Position numbers and translations under genes: made by a program. Source: Thiomicrorhabdus sp033238645 (GTDB taxonomy: Bacteria; Pseudomonadota; Gammaproteobacteria; Thiomicrospirales; Thiomicrospiraceae). From it: a stretch of 64,000 nt of DNA. The DNA lies in contig BQXR01000002.1 in assembly GCA_033238645.1 (NCBI GenBank), forward strand, positions 206,580 to 270,579. Reading direction: 5' to 3'. Under the pieces are notes generated by a model, which was not told the DNA's origin, made no database searches, and was given only the letters and a program-made list of their open reading frames with translations. Every line of letters starts with the position of its first letter. Within the stretch, counting starts at the first letter, position 1. Positions 7,928 through 17,362 of this stretch are shown here, one piece after another.

Positions 7928-8791
7928 ATGGCAGGCGGTAGTAAAGAAATACGAGCTAAAATTAGCTCCGTAACAAATACCAGAAAAATCACTAAAGCCA
8001 TGGAAATGGTTGCGGCGTCTAAAATGCGTAAGGCTCAGGCCCGCATGGAAGCGACAAAACCATACGTCGATAAAGTGAAGAGAGTAATCTCTCACGTTGC
8101 TGGAGCGCATCCTGAGTATAAGCATCCTTATACTCAAGTGCGTGAGTCTGTTAAGCGTGTTGGGTTAGTTGTGATCTCTTCTGATCGAGGTCTATGTGGT
8201 GGTTTAAACTCAAACTTATTCCGTAAAATCTTACCTCAGCTTTCAGCGTGGAAAGATCAAGGTGTTGAGGTTGAACTTGCCCTAGTTGGTAACAAAGCAC
8301 AAACATTCTTCCGCAGTTTTGGTGGGAATGTTGTCGCGACTGTTTCTGATTTGGGTGATTCACCTCACATTGAGGACCTAGTAGGTACAATCAAAGTTGT
8401 TTTAGACAAGTTTGATGCAGGTGAACTTGACGAAGTGCATTTAGCTTCGAATGAATTTGTGAATACAATGACACAAGATCCTGTTGTAAATAAACTAGTT
8501 CCTTTAGAAGCGCCGGAAAAAAGTGACAATTCTCGTTGGGATTATTTATATGAACCTGACGCTAAGACTGCATTAGATTTATTAATGCGTCGCTATATTG
8601 AAGCGACTGTGTTTGGTGCCGTTGTTGAAAACGCATCATGTGAACAGGGTGCTCGTATGGTTGCAATGAAATCTGCAACTGATAATGCGGGTGATATGAT
8701 CGATGAGCTGAAACTGTCTTATAACAAGGCACGTCAGGCTGCGATCACTGCTGAAATTTCAGAAATTGTTGCTGGTACTGCAGCTGTATAA
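7928..8791 (+). CDS. atpG: F1Fo ATP synthase subunit gamma
   Basis: The 287-residue gamma subunit is the central rotating shaft. The start region (GGSKEIRAKISSVTNTRKITKAMEMVAASKMRKAQ) and the end (ASCEQGARMVAMKSATDNAGDMI...ARQAAITAEISEIVAGTAAV) are the conserved coiled-coil arms. The central SSDRGLCGGLN motif is present. AAGGAGTAGGCC precedes the ATG. The length matches the family. Confidence 0.98.
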   Translation: MAGGSKEIRAKISSVTNTRKITKAMEMVAASKMRKAQARMEATKPYVDKVKRVISHVAGAHPEYKHPYTQVRESVKRVGLVVISSDRGLCGGLNSNLFRKILPQLSAWKDQGVEVELALVGNKAQTFFRSFGGNVVATVSDLGDSPHIEDLVGTIKVVLDKFDAGELDEVHLASNEFVNTMTQDPVVNKLVPLEAPEKSDNSRWDYLYEPDAKTALDLLMRRYIEATVFGAVVENASCEQGARMVAMKSATDNAGDMIDELKLSYNKARQAAITAEISEIVAGTAAV

Positions 8792-8821
8792 GTTTGAAAG
8801 TTTCAATAAAAGGTTAAAGAT

Positions 8822-10201
8822 ATGAGTGGACAAATAGTACAAATCATCGGCGCGGTAATCGACGTCGAGTTTAAAGGTGCTGATTTACCAAATATTTATG
8901 ATGCGTTAACTGTTGATGGAGAGGGACTAACTCTTGAAGTACAGCAGCAAATCGGTGATAACAAAGTGCGTACAATCGCAATGGGTTCATCTGATGGTTT
9001 GAAGCGTGGAATGGCTGTTAGCAATACTGGTTCTGCAATTGCAGTTCCTGTTGGTAAAGCAACACTAGGTCGCATCTTCGACGTACTTGGTAACGCAATT
9101 GATAATGCGGGCCCAGTCGAAGCTGAGGCTACAAGTGTAATTCACCGTTCAGCTCCAGCGTTTGACGAGCTAGCGGCATCTCAAGAGCTTCTTGAGACTG
9201 GTGTCAAAATCATCGATCTAATTTGCCCATTCGCTAAGGGTGGTAAAGTAGGTTTATTCGGTGGTGCTGGTGTAGGTAAAACAGTTAACATGATGGAATT
9301 AATTCGTAACATCGCGATGGAACACTCTGGTTACTCAGTATTTGCTGGTGTAGGTGAGCGTACTCGTGAAGGTAACGATTTCTATTATGAAATGGAAGAG
9401 TCTGGAGTACTTGATAAAGTTGCTCTAGTTTACGGTCAGATGAACGAGCCTCCAGGAAACCGTTTACGTGTTGCCTTGACTGGTTTGACAATGGCAGAGT
9501 ACTTCCGTGATGAAGGTCGTGATATCTTATTCTTCGTAGATAACATCTATCGTTATACTCTAGCGGGTACAGAGGTTTCTGCACTTTTAGGACGTCTTCC
9601 TTCTGCGGTAGGTTATCAGCCAACGTTGACTCAGGAGATGGGTCAGGTTCAGGAGCGTATCACTTCTACCAAGACTGGTTCTATCACATCTATCCAAGCG
9701 GTATACGTACCTGCGGATGATTTAACAGATCCAGCTCCTGCAACAACATTCGCTCACTTAGATGCGACAGTAGTATTGAACCGTGCGATCGCTGAAACAG
9801 GAATTTATCCTGCAATCGATCCTCTAGATTCAACTTCTCGTCAGCTTGATCCACTAGTAGTTGGTCAAGAGCACTATGAAGTAGCTCGTGGTGTTCAGCA
9901 GGCGCTTCAGCGTTATAAAGAACTTAAAGATATTATCGCAATCTTAGGTATGGACGAGCTTTCAGAGGAAGACCGTAATCTTGTAGCACGTGCGCGTAAG
10001 ATGCAGCGTTTCTTCTCTCAGCCTTACTTCGTTGCGAAAGTATTCACTGGTGAAGATGGTCGTTATGTTCCATTAAAAGAAACTATTCGTGGTTTCAAGA
10101 TGATCATCTCTGGTGAACTTGATGATGTTGCAGAGCAGGCATTTATGTATGCTGGTGACATTGACGAAGTTCTAGAGAAATCTAAAAAGTATAAAGGGTA
10201 A
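8822..10201 (+). CDS. atpD: F1Fo ATP synthase subunit beta
   Basis: The 459-residue catalytic beta subunit has the P-loop GGAGVGKT at residues 147-154 and the catalytic GERTREGNDFYYEM (178-191). The ALLGRLPSAVGYQPTL segment and the DELSEEDR motif, which takes part in torque coupling, are intact. It starts 30 bp after atpG and ends 6 bp before atpC. Nothing suggests loss of function. Confidence 0.98.
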   Translation: MSGQIVQIIGAVIDVEFKGADLPNIYDALTVDGEGLTLEVQQQIGDNKVRTIAMGSSDGLKRGMAVSNTGSAIAVPVGKATLGRIFDVLGNAIDNAGPVEAEATSVIHRSAPAFDELAASQELLETGVKIIDLICPFAKGGKVGLFGGAGVGKTVNMMELIRNIAMEHSGYSVFAGVGERTREGNDFYYEMEESGVLDKVALVYGQMNEPPGNRLRVALTGLTMAEYFRDEGRDILFFVDNIYRYTLAGTEVSALLGRLPSAVGYQPTLTQEMGQVQERITSTKTGSITSIQAVYVPADDLTDPAPATTFAHLDATVVLNRAIAETGIYPAIDPLDSTSRQLDPLVVGQEHYEVARGVQQALQRYKELKDIIAILGMDELSEEDRNLVARARKMQRFFSQPYFVAKVFTGEDGRYVPLKETIRGFKMIISGELDDVAEQAFMYAGDIDEVLEKSKKYKG

Positions 10202-10207
10202 TCCATT

Positions 10208-10642
10208 ATGGCAGTCTCAATGCAAGTAGATATTGTTAGTGCAGAAGGAGAAATCTTTTCTGGTAAAGCAGAGATGCTTTTTGCACAGGCTGCCGATGGT
10301 GAGGTAGGTATTATGCCTCACCATACCCAGTTTTTAAGCCAATTAAGACCTGGCACAGTACGTGTGGTTAGCGGCGACGAAGAAGATCACTTCTACGTTA
10401 GTGGCGGCATTATCGAAATTCAACCTTCAATTGTAACTATCCTTGGTGATACTGCAGTTCGTGCGGATGATTTAGATGAAGCTCAAGCGATTGAAGCTAA
10501 GCAACGGGCTGAAGAAGCAATGGATAATGCGAAATCTGAAACAGATATCGCTCGTGCGCAAGTTGAACTTGCCGAAGCTGTTGCTCAAATTCAGGCGATC
10601 ACTAAGCTTAGAGATCGTTTGCAAAAGACTGGGATGGCTTAA
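10208..10642 (+). CDS. atpC: F1Fo ATP synthase subunit epsilon
   Basis: The 144-residue epsilon subunit has an N-terminal beta-sandwich (MQVDIVSAEGEIFSGKAEM...GEVGIMPHHTQFLSQLRPG) and a C-terminal helical hairpin rich in alanine and glutamate, able to inhibit ATP hydrolysis in related enzymes. It is the last gene of the operon and is followed 15 bp later by a strong intrinsic terminator. Length is close to the E. coli subunit (139). Confidence 0.97.
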   Translation: MAVSMQVDIVSAEGEIFSGKAEMLFAQAADGEVGIMPHHTQFLSQLRPGTVRVVSGDEEDHFYVSGGIIEIQPSIVTILGDTAVRADDLDEAQAIEAKQRAEEAMDNAKSETDIARAQVELAEAVAQIQAITKLRDRLQKTGMA

Positions 10643-10656
10643 ACGTTACTCCTTTT

Positions 10657-10686
10657 TAAAAAAGCGCCCTAGGGCGCTTTTTTTTT
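10657..10686 (+). terminator. Rho-independent terminator of the atp operon
   Basis: A perfect GC-rich palindrome, AAAAGCGCCCTAGGGCGCTTTT, is followed by a run of T. It lies directly after atpC and before glmU, so it closes the ATP synthase operon. The A-rich left arm would let it work in the other direction as well. Confidence 0.93.
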
Positions 10687-10815
10687 ATCTAATATTTTTA
10701 AAAACAAATAGTCAGGATAGTCTGTTTATTTTTAAAAGTATTATTTAATTGAATCTATTTAATCTACTCAGTCCGTGGGCTGATACTAATTTATTTGTAT
10801 CGTACAGGAAAGTTT

Positions 10816-12180
10816 ATGTCTCTTAAAGTTGTCATTTTAGCTGCGGGTAAGGGTACTCGTATGCGCTCTAAATTACCTAAGGTTTTACAGCCTCTTGCAC
10901 AGAAAGCACTTTTACAACATGTTATCGATACGGCTCAGGAGCTTCATTGTAAAGAGATCATAACTGTTATTGGGCATGGTTCTGAGCTGGTTAAATCAAA
11001 AGTTTCTGGTAGTAATTTGGCTTTTGCTATGCAAGAGCAGCAGCTTGGTACTGGCCATGCCGTCGTCCAAGCTAACAGCTTTTACTCTAATGATGACACC
11101 GTCTTAATACTTTATGGTGATGTACCACTAACCTCCCTGACGACATTACAAGATTTGTTATCAATGATTGATGATAAAAACCCTTTGGCCTTGCTAACGA
11201 TCACATTAGCTAATTCAACCGGCTATGGTCGCATTGTACGAGAGCAACATGGTTTTGTTCAGGCAATTGTAGAGCAAAAGGATGCGACTGCTGAACAGCT
11301 TAATATTAAGGAAGTTAATACAGGTATTATGGCGGTTAAAGGCCATCATTTAAAGTCCTGGCTTGCAGCTCTGGACAATACCAATGCCCAAGCCGAGTAT
11401 TATCTAACTGATATTATTTCAATGGCAGTTGCTGATGGCTTCAGAGTACAAACAACTCAGCCAGAAGATGAAATTGAGGTCTTAGGCGTTAATGATAAAA
11501 TCCAGTTACAAGCTTTAGAACGACTTTACCAGCACATGCAGACCAACAAACTGATGGTTGAGGGTGTGACTTTGATTGATGCTAATCGTATTGATATTAG
11601 AGGTCAGGTTAACTCCGCACAAGATGTCGAAATTGATGTTAATGTTATTTTTGAGGGTAAGGTTACTTTAGGTGAAAATGTAGTCATTGGAGCGAACTGT
11701 GTTCTAAAAAATGTTGTTATTGCTGCTAACACGGTAGTTCACCCTTTTAGTCATCTTGAAGACTGTACTGTTGGTGAGTTCTGTGTAATAGGCCCTTATG
11801 CAAGAATACGCCCAGGAACAATCCTCTCATCAGACGTTAAAATTGGTAACTTTGTTGAGACAAAGAAGGCCATTATTGGCACTGGTTCTAAAGTTAATCA
11901 TTTGAGCTATATCGGTGATACACAAATGGGATCCAATGTTAATATTGGTGCTGGTAGTATTACCTGTAACTACGATGGTGTTAATAAATTTCAAACAATT
12001 ATTGGTGATAATGTCTTTGTTGGTTCTGATACGCAGCTTGTTGCTCCTGTCACTGTCGAAAGTGGTGCAACGATTGGTGCTGGATCAACCATTACTAAAG
12101 ATGCACCCGCTAATGAGCTAACATTAAGTCGTGCTAAGCAGATGACCCTAAAAGGTTGGGCAAAGCCCACTAAAAAGTAG
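10816..12180 (+). CDS. glmU: Bifunctional UDP-N-acetylglucosamine pyrophosphorylase / glucosamine-1-phosphate acetyltransferase GlmU
   Basis: This 454-residue cytoplasmic enzyme makes UDP-GlcNAc, the precursor of peptidoglycan and lipid A. The N-terminal uridylyltransferase domain begins VVILAAGKGTRMRSKLPK; the C-terminal half is a left-handed beta-helix of hexapeptide repeats (IGANCVLKNVVI..., VGEFCVIGPYARIRPG, KIGNFVETKKAIIG, LSYIGDTQMGSNVNIGAG), carrying the acetyltransferase. An in-frame TTG at 10795 would add seven residues, but the ATG at 10816 has AGGAAAG in place and gives the family N-terminus, so I use it. The atp-glmU order is common in gammaproteobacteria. Confidence 0.97.
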   Translation: MSLKVVILAAGKGTRMRSKLPKVLQPLAQKALLQHVIDTAQELHCKEIITVIGHGSELVKSKVSGSNLAFAMQEQQLGTGHAVVQANSFYSNDDTVLILYGDVPLTSLTTLQDLLSMIDDKNPLALLTITLANSTGYGRIVREQHGFVQAIVEQKDATAEQLNIKEVNTGIMAVKGHHLKSWLAALDNTNAQAEYYLTDIISMAVADGFRVQTTQPEDEIEVLGVNDKIQLQALERLYQHMQTNKLMVEGVTLIDANRIDIRGQVNSAQDVEIDVNVIFEGKVTLGENVVIGANCVLKNVVIAANTVVHPFSHLEDCTVGEFCVIGPYARIRPGTILSSDVKIGNFVETKKAIIGTGSKVNHLSYIGDTQMGSNVNIGAGSITCNYDGVNKFQTIIGDNVFVGSDTQLVAPVTVESGATIGAGSTITKDAPANELTLSRAKQMTLKGWAKPTKK

Positions 12181-12185
12181 TAAGA

Positions 12186-12458
12186 GTGGTGAGTAGTTCA
12201 ATGCAACATTTGCAGCTTAACCCTGTACTAACTGAAAAATTTAAATTACAGATGTTATCTAATGATTGGCTGATTACACATCAGGATGCCGGCCAAACTC
12301 ACCTTGTTGGCTGGGGTTACGAGATCTTTTGGCAGAAAGCGGAAAGTACTGTTATTTTGCGTTACACGAATAAACAAGATAGTGAAGTAGCGCTATTACA
12401 AATAAGCTCCGTTGTATTCAGTGACATTGAGGATATGATTAGGCTTCTCAATGACTAA
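12186..12458 (+). CDS. Small hypothetical protein
   Basis: I do not recognise this 90-residue protein. It has no signal peptide or membrane segment and contains several aromatic residues (LVGWGYEIFWQKAE). It lies 5 bp after glmU and its last 8 bases overlap ubiA in another frame, a layout typical of a real, translationally coupled gene. The start is uncertain: GTG at 12186, a second GTG directly after it, or ATG at 12201 (MQHLQLNPVLTEKF) are all possible, and no strong ribosome-binding site decides. Confidence 0.6.
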   Translation: MVSSSMQHLQLNPVLTEKFKLQMLSNDWLITHQDAGQTHLVGWGYEIFWQKAESTVILRYTNKQDSEVALLQISSVVFSDIEDMIRLLND

Positions 12459-13305
12459 AGTCAGCGCCTATATCGCCTTAACTCGCATTGACCGTCCTGT
12501 GGGTATCTATTTAGTTCTTTGGCCAGCTCTTTGGGCTTTATGGATTTCATCAGAGGGGGTTCCATCCACTCCTTTGCTGATTGTGTTTGTACTTGGGGCG
12601 ATATTAATGCGTTCGGCAGGTTGTGTTATTAATGACTATGCTGATCGTAATTTTGATGGTCATGTTGAACGTACCAGTCAAAGGCCACTTGCAACAGGTC
12701 TTATATCAGGTAAGCAAGCGCTCTTCTTTTTTTCTGTACTCTGTTTGAGTGCTTTTATATTGGTTCTTACCCTTAACTCTCTAACGGTCATGCTCTCTTT
12801 TGTAGCTATTTTCCTAGCCGCTCTATACCCTTTTATGAAACGTCATACTTATTGGCCTCAGGCATTCTTGGGTGCTGCATTTGCTTGGGCGATTCCAATG
12901 GCATTTGCGGCTGTACATAATGAGATTCCTTGGCAGTTATGGCCCTTGTTTGTGGCAACCTTGGTTTGGTCTCTAATCTATGACACGGCCTATGCCGTAG
13001 GTGACATGAAAGATGATTTAAGGATTGGGGTGAAATCGACTGCGATACTCTTTGGAGATAGGTTGGTTCTTTGGATCGGACTATTCCAAGTGATTATGCT
13101 GGCACTGCTTTTATGGAGTGGTAGTCTATTTAACTTAGGTCTAAGTTATCACCTAAGTCTACTTATTGTCGGCCTATGGTTTGTCTATGACTTAAAACGT
13201 TTAGCCGCTAATAAAGCAGGCTTGGCGTTTAAGGTATTCTTACAAAACCACTGGATTGGTTTTATTATTTTGCTTGGTATTGCGATAGATTACAGCATAA
13301 AATAA
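12451..13305 (+). CDS. ubiA: 4-hydroxybenzoate polyprenyltransferase UbiA
   Basis: The 284-residue integral membrane protein attaches the polyprenyl tail to 4-hydroxybenzoate in ubiquinone synthesis. Both Mg-diphosphate-binding motifs are present: NDYADRNFD at residues 61-69 and GDMKDD around 184-189. The rest is a series of hydrophobic helices; the start RIDRPVGIYLVLWPALWALW is typical of the family. In E. coli ubiC lies next to ubiA; here ubiC is some 13 kb away on the other strand. It overlaps the small gene upstream. Confidence 0.96.
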   Translation: MTKVSAYIALTRIDRPVGIYLVLWPALWALWISSEGVPSTPLLIVFVLGAILMRSAGCVINDYADRNFDGHVERTSQRPLATGLISGKQALFFFSVLCLSAFILVLTLNSLTVMLSFVAIFLAALYPFMKRHTYWPQAFLGAAFAWAIPMAFAAVHNEIPWQLWPLFVATLVWSLIYDTAYAVGDMKDDLRIGVKSTAILFGDRLVLWIGLFQVIMLALLLWSGSLFNLGLSYHLSLLIVGLWFVYDLKRLAANKAGLAFKVFLQNHWIGFIILLGIAIDYSIK

Positions 13306-13311
13306 AGTCAG

Positions 13312-13332
13312 ATATTTTGAGCAGGGGGGGTA
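13312..13332 (+). repeat. Poly-G interspersed repeat, G7 copy
   Basis: The motif reads ATATTTTGAGCAGGGGGGGTA, G-rich strand on plus. It lies in the short gap between the convergent ubiA and the 13340-13846 gene. It belongs to the family described in the findings. Confidence 0.8.
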
Positions 13333-13339
13333 CAGTAAC

Positions 13340-13846
13340 CTACTGTAGGCGTACTTCAGGCGGCATCTCTAAGATGGTATTGATCTCTAATTGCCAGTTG
13401 GCAGCTTTCAACGCTTGAGCTAATACCTTTAGGAGTGAGGCGAGTAAGCTAGGATTAAAGGGCAACTGAAAGCCATCGTCTATCTCAGGTGCTAGGATAA
13501 ACTGTGCATTGACAGTGTCCATTTCTGAAAATGTAATTTGTGTTAATAGCAGTGGTTGCTCACCCAGAGGATATATTGGCTGCTCTGGTTTTTCGAAGGG
13601 CTGCTGCATATCCCTATCTAGTTGACTCTTCTCTTGCTCGGCTTGTTGGCTCAATACGCTTTTCTCATCAAAAAAACTTTCACCACTGATTGGGTGCTGG
13701 CCGTGAAGAACTGGCAAGAGTATACCTAGATAACGCCGTGTTAACCAAGCAACAAATACTTGATCGCTATGCGTTTTAATCGTTAAACGAATACGGTCTT
13801 CAAAGGTATTGTAGGTGGCTTGAATTTGATTAATTTGATTGGTCAT
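13340..13846 (-). CDS. Conserved-looking hypothetical cytoplasmic protein
   Basis: I do not recognise this 168-residue protein. It has no signal peptide or membrane helix. The N-terminal part is mixed and charged (IQATYNTFEDRIRLTIKTHSDQVFVAWLTRRYLGILLPVL), the middle is rich in Glu, Gln and Pro (about residues 66-100), and the C-terminus looks like beta strands followed by a leucine-rich helix (LLASLLKVLAQALKAANW). It is divergent from the exported-protein gene at 13919 and convergent with ubiA. Codon use resembles neighbours, so it is probably a real gene of the host genome. Confidence 0.65.
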   Translation of the reverse strand: MTNQINQIQATYNTFEDRIRLTIKTHSDQVFVAWLTRRYLGILLPVLHGQHPISGESFFDEKSVLSQQAEQEKSQLDRDMQQPFEKPEQPIYPLGEQPLLLTQITFSEMDTVNAQFILAPEIDDGFQLPFNPSLLASLLKVLAQALKAANWQLEINTILEMPPEVRLQ

Positions 13847-13918
13847 AGTTTAATAAGTTTAGTATGCTAAGTCAGTAGTTTTAGGTAGTCACTTTAAACA
13901 ACAAAGGATGCGTTTCGC

Positions 13919-14968
13919 GTGCAGCAGCAAGCCCATAATATTATAAACTTTACACTACTCTGTTGGTTAGCTATCTTCAGCACTAATGCGATAGGAAATA
14001 CTGACACCTACTGTGTTCTATGTGATGACCCTGCATCAGATGGTGGAAGTTTTTTAGAGGGTTCACTAGGAATTCTAGAGGATACACAGCGCACGTTTGG
14101 TGAATATATTTACTCTGCTGGCGAGAGAATAGATCTTTTCTTTGGTGATGATAATGAGGATTTGATACACCGTGGCAGTCAGTTAAAAGTCAGGTTTCCT
14201 GTTCGATTCTATGAGAATGGAGATATTGATACTAACATACAGTTTAGTGCACAGTTAGATCTACCAAGAACCAATCATCGTTGGAAGTTATTTATGGCCT
14301 CATACCAGCAATCTATGGATGACTCTAATGAGAACATCTCGACGACTCGAGGTTCTACAGTTGCAACAGGCAGAGCGGCAAGTGTTGAAAATGATGTGGG
14401 TTCTATCGGTCTCTTCTATGACCTTTTATCCCAGAATAACATAACTGGTAAGCTAGATTTTGGGGTTAACTTATCTAGTCTTACGGTATTAGACCCTTTT
14501 GTGCGCCTAAAGGGTAGGCACAGTACTAAACTATTCTCTCAGCTTGTTAGTCAGCAGACCCAGCGCCTGTTTTGGGAGGGACGTAAAGGTGTCTCTTGGG
14601 ATCTACAGCAGGTTTTTGACTATGATTTAAATGGCTCTACTCTATTAAGAAGTCAAACTTCAGGATTATGGTGGATTGGTGGAGAGTACTTAGAGCTCAA
14701 TCAAAAGTTAATTGCATTTAATACGGTTAATTCAGATCGTGTGGTTGCCTACTATGCCTACTGGCAGTGGGATGATAGTCTAGGAGGGCCTATTAGACAG
14801 ACTGAGATAACAACAGGTATTAATGTCAGAGAACGTCTCCATAAGGACTGGCTATTTATTGAGGTGGAGCCAAGACTAAAGTTACGTGTTGAGGATAACT
14901 TTAAAAAGGTTGAGGCGAGTATTCTAATCATGCTGGAAATGATGTTCTATTCTGATAGTCAGCGTTGA
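13919..14968 (+). CDS. Exported beta-rich protein, possible outer-membrane barrel
   Basis: The 349-residue product starts with a likely signal peptide (NFTLLCWLAIFSTNAIG, cut near residue 27), followed by a CVLC pair close to the mature N-terminus. The rest alternates polar and hydrophobic residues with many aromatics (YYAYWQWDDSL, DWLFIEVEPRLKLRVE), as in outer-membrane barrels, and ends shortly after an amphipathic strand. No named family was recognised. The start is GTG at 13919, behind AAAGGATGCG. It forms a convergent pair with the lipoprotein gene at 15044 and shares a bidirectional terminator with it. Confidence 0.65.
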   Translation: MQQQAHNIINFTLLCWLAIFSTNAIGNTDTYCVLCDDPASDGGSFLEGSLGILEDTQRTFGEYIYSAGERIDLFFGDDNEDLIHRGSQLKVRFPVRFYENGDIDTNIQFSAQLDLPRTNHRWKLFMASYQQSMDDSNENISTTRGSTVATGRAASVENDVGSIGLFYDLLSQNNITGKLDFGVNLSSLTVLDPFVRLKGRHSTKLFSQLVSQQTQRLFWEGRKGVSWDLQQVFDYDLNGSTLLRSQTSGLWWIGGEYLELNQKLIAFNTVNSDRVVAYYAYWQWDDSLGGPIRQTEITTGINVRERLHKDWLFIEVEPRLKLRVEDNFKKVEASILIMLEMMFYSDSQR

Positions 14969-14983
14969 TAGGTGAACTAGGTA

Positions 14984-15018
14984 GTAAAAAAAAGGGGCTT
15001 TTAAGCCCCTTTTTTTAT
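14984..15018. terminator. Bidirectional terminator between convergent genes
   Basis: The hairpin AAGGGGCTTTTAAGCCCCTT is flanked by an A-run on the left and a T-run on the right, so it can stop transcription from both sides. It separates the beta-rich exported protein gene (plus) and the small lipoprotein gene (minus). Confidence 0.92.
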
Positions 15019-15043
15019 ACTGTATTTTTGCAGTATTGATGAC

Positions 15044-15325
15044 TCACAGGCACTTAAATTTGATCTCACCACGTGGTCTATTTCCTACACTATAAGGTGG
15101 ACGAGTTTCATGTACAGAAAGGATATGTAGCTTTTTATTAATGGATTTACAGTAACCAGAAGCTTGTTTGGTCACATCCCCTTTTAAAACGTCTACACCA
15201 GGGAAGCCTTCAGCTTGTTTAAGAATAAAATAGCTATCGGGGCCTGTTTGAACAATTTCTGGTTGATAGGTGCTGCAAGCACTTAATGAAAGCGCAATGA
15301 TAGTGGCAGTTAGGAGTTTTTTCAT
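15044..15325 (-). CDS. Small lipoprotein
   Basis: The 93-residue product has a short basic start (MKKLLT), a hydrophobic stretch and a lipobox LSAC at about residues 14-17, so it is predicted to be lipidated on the cysteine. The mature part has further cysteines near the middle and at the C-terminal end (KFKCL), which may form a disulphide in the periplasm. Function unknown. The ATG has an AGGGAA ribosome-binding site. Confidence 0.75.
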   Translation of the reverse strand: MKKLLTATIIALSLSACSTYQPEIVQTGPDSYFILKQAEGFPGVDVLKGDVTKQASGYCKSINKKLHILSVHETRPPYSVGNRPRGEIKFKCL

Positions 15326-15432
15326 ATTTTCCCTGCTTTGTTTGGGGTTAAATAATCATAAATTGTTTTGACTACTAAGGGTAGCAGTTATTAACTGCAC
15401 AAAATTTTGTACAGTCAGTAACTATGAGATCA

Positions 15433-16272
15433 TTAAAGGCTGTTATTCAGTGGTGCTACTTGGTTGAAGTTTGGATCAACTAAACTCTTTTTATGATTTG
15501 GCATCGGGACTTTTTTACAGATGCCTTTTTGAATCAAAATATTTAGATTATCAACAGAGTCTTGAAAGCCCATCTTCGCAGCCATGGTAAAGAAACCACA
15601 GGCCTTCTCACTATTTTTCTCAAAACCATTACCGTAGTACATTAATAGACCTAAATTATGCATACCTTGTGGAGAACCCTCTTCAGCCGCTAACCTGTAT
15701 AGCTCGCCTGCTTTAGTGTAATCCTGTTTCACACTAAGGCCTTGCTCATAAATAAGCCCAAGACTTAGCTGTGCTTCGGTAAACTGCTGTTCAGCAGATT
15801 TTGTAAACCACTCAACGGCTTTCTCCATTGATTTCTCAACACCTCGGCCTTCCATATACATGTGTGCAAGATCATTTTGAGACTCCGCAATGCCGCCATT
15901 GGCAGCAGCAGTAAACCACTTGGCAGCTTCATTATCACTTTGTGGAACTAGCTCACCGATGATATACAGATTACCCATGTAACTTTGAGCATTAGGGTTG
16001 CCTGCTTCGGCAGATTTCTTAAGCCAGTCATAGGCAGATGTTGTTGCTTTTTCAACACCAAGACCAAATAACAGCATGTGGCCTACAACAAATTGAGCAT
16101 CGGCATCATCTTCCTTAGCGACTTCAATTAAGGTTTTATAGGCGCCAGTGTAGTCCTCATTGTTATACTGCTCGGTTCCCAACTCTAGTTGTGTTTTTGC
16201 CAATGCGACAGATGATACGCAAAGGCTTAAAGCCACAACTGATAACAACGATTTAATTCTTAACATAATCAC
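15433..16272 (-). CDS. Exported Sel1-repeat (TPR-like) protein
   Basis: The 279-residue protein has an N-terminal signal peptide (LLSVVALSLCVSSVALA) followed by a string of about five to six Sel1-like repeats, each near 36 residues with the A-x2-G-x-A-x3-L-x4-GxGV pattern (for example AQFVVGHMLLFGLGVEKATTSA, SQNDLAHMYMEGRGVEKSME). Sel1 proteins are scaffolds for protein contacts in the periplasm or envelope; no partner can be named from this locus. The start could be the second methionine (MLRIKSLL), which has little effect on the prediction. Confidence 0.85.
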   Translation of the reverse strand: MIMLRIKSLLSVVALSLCVSSVALAKTQLELGTEQYNNEDYTGAYKTLIEVAKEDDADAQFVVGHMLLFGLGVEKATTSAYDWLKKSAEAGNPNAQSYMGNLYIIGELVPQSDNEAAKWFTAAANGGIAESQNDLAHMYMEGRGVEKSMEKAVEWFTKSAEQQFTEAQLSLGLIYEQGLSVKQDYTKAGELYRLAAEEGSPQGMHNLGLLMYYGNGFEKNSEKACGFFTMAAKMGFQDSVDNLNILIQKGICKKVPMPNHKKSLVDPNFNQVAPLNNSL

Positions 16273-16435
16273 CTTTTTAGCTCCAAAATCTAATAAATAG
16301 TTTTAAAAATTTGACCGTTGATTCTACAGAATAGCCAGTAATTTACAAGAAGCATTCAATATGAAGTTTGAGTTGTTAGCTTCTTTTTTTAAGTCCTATT
16401 TTTTGTGCATAAAAAAGGTTTTTCGCAAGGAGGTA

Positions 16436-17362
16436 TTAGCCATCGTTATTAATTTTTGAAATTAAATCCACTAAGACAGCAGTATTATTGTTATCAATTT
16501 GGCAGGTCCCTGCTGCGATATGTCCACCACCACCATACTTAAGGCAGAGCTCACCAACATTAGTTTTTGAAGAGCGATCTAGAATAGATTTACCAATAGC
16601 ATAGACGGTATTTTGCTTTTTTAGTCCCCATAAGACATGTATTGAGATATTAATTTCAGGATACATTGCATAGATGGTAAAGCGATTAATGGGATAGATA
16701 ATCTCTTCGTCTTTAAAGTCTATGACAGCGAGATTTTTATACAGTCGAGTGCAACGGTTTAACTGCTTCTTAGCATCACGTTCATAATTAAAATAGAGAT
16801 CAACACGTTCTTTTACATCGGGTAAGGCTAAAATTTCATCAATGGTATGGTCTCGGCAGTAATCGATCAGCTCCATCATTAACTGGTAATTAGATATCTT
16901 AAACTCTCGAAAACGACCTAAGCCAGTACGAGCATCCATTAAAAAGTTAAGTAGTGGCCAGCCTTTAGGGCTGAGGATTTCATCACGACTAAATTGAGCA
17001 GCATCCGCTTTATCTACTGCTTCCATTAGGTCATCGCCAACTCTTGGAAAAGCTTCTTTTCCACCATAATAGTCATAAACAACACGCGCAGCCGAGGGGG
17101 CTTCAATATCAATAATATGATTTTTCATTTCATTATTACGAATACTTTCACTTAAGTGGTGATCAAAAGAGAGGTGACAACCTTCTACATAGGGTAGGTT
17201 GGTCGTGATGTCACTTTCACTGATCTCAACAATATTATCCTGCATGTCTTTAGGGTGGACAAACTTAATAGAATCGATCATATCAAGCTCTTTAAAAAGA
17301 ACGGCACAAACAAGTCCGTCAAAGTCACTTCGTGTAATAAGTCTAAATTTTGAGTCCGACAT
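16436..17362 (-). CDS. DHH-family phosphoesterase (exopolyphosphatase-related)
   Basis: The 308-residue cytoplasmic protein has the DHH superfamily pattern: the first metal-binding motif RSDFDGLVCA (about residues 11-20), the namesake DHH in LSFDHHLSES (about 64-73), a further acidic motif, and the C-terminal DHHA1 motif GGGGHIAAGT. Such proteins hydrolyse phosphodiester or phosphoanhydride bonds (short RNA, c-di-AMP/pApA, polyphosphate), and the substrate cannot be told from sequence alone. It stands alone, with a ribosome-binding site AGGAGACCTC before its ATG. Confidence 0.85.
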   Translation of the reverse strand: MSDSKFRLITRSDFDGLVCAVLFKELDMIDSIKFVHPKDMQDNIVEISESDITTNLPYVEGCHLSFDHHLSESIRNNEMKNHIIDIEAPSAARVVYDYYGGKEAFPRVGDDLMEAVDKADAAQFSRDEILSPKGWPLLNFLMDARTGLGRFREFKISNYQLMMELIDYCRDHTIDEILALPDVKERVDLYFNYERDAKKQLNRCTRLYKNLAVIDFKDEEIIYPINRFTIYAMYPEINISIHVLWGLKKQNTVYAIGKSILDRSSKTNVGELCLKYGGGGHIAAGTCQIDNNNTAVLVDLISKINNDG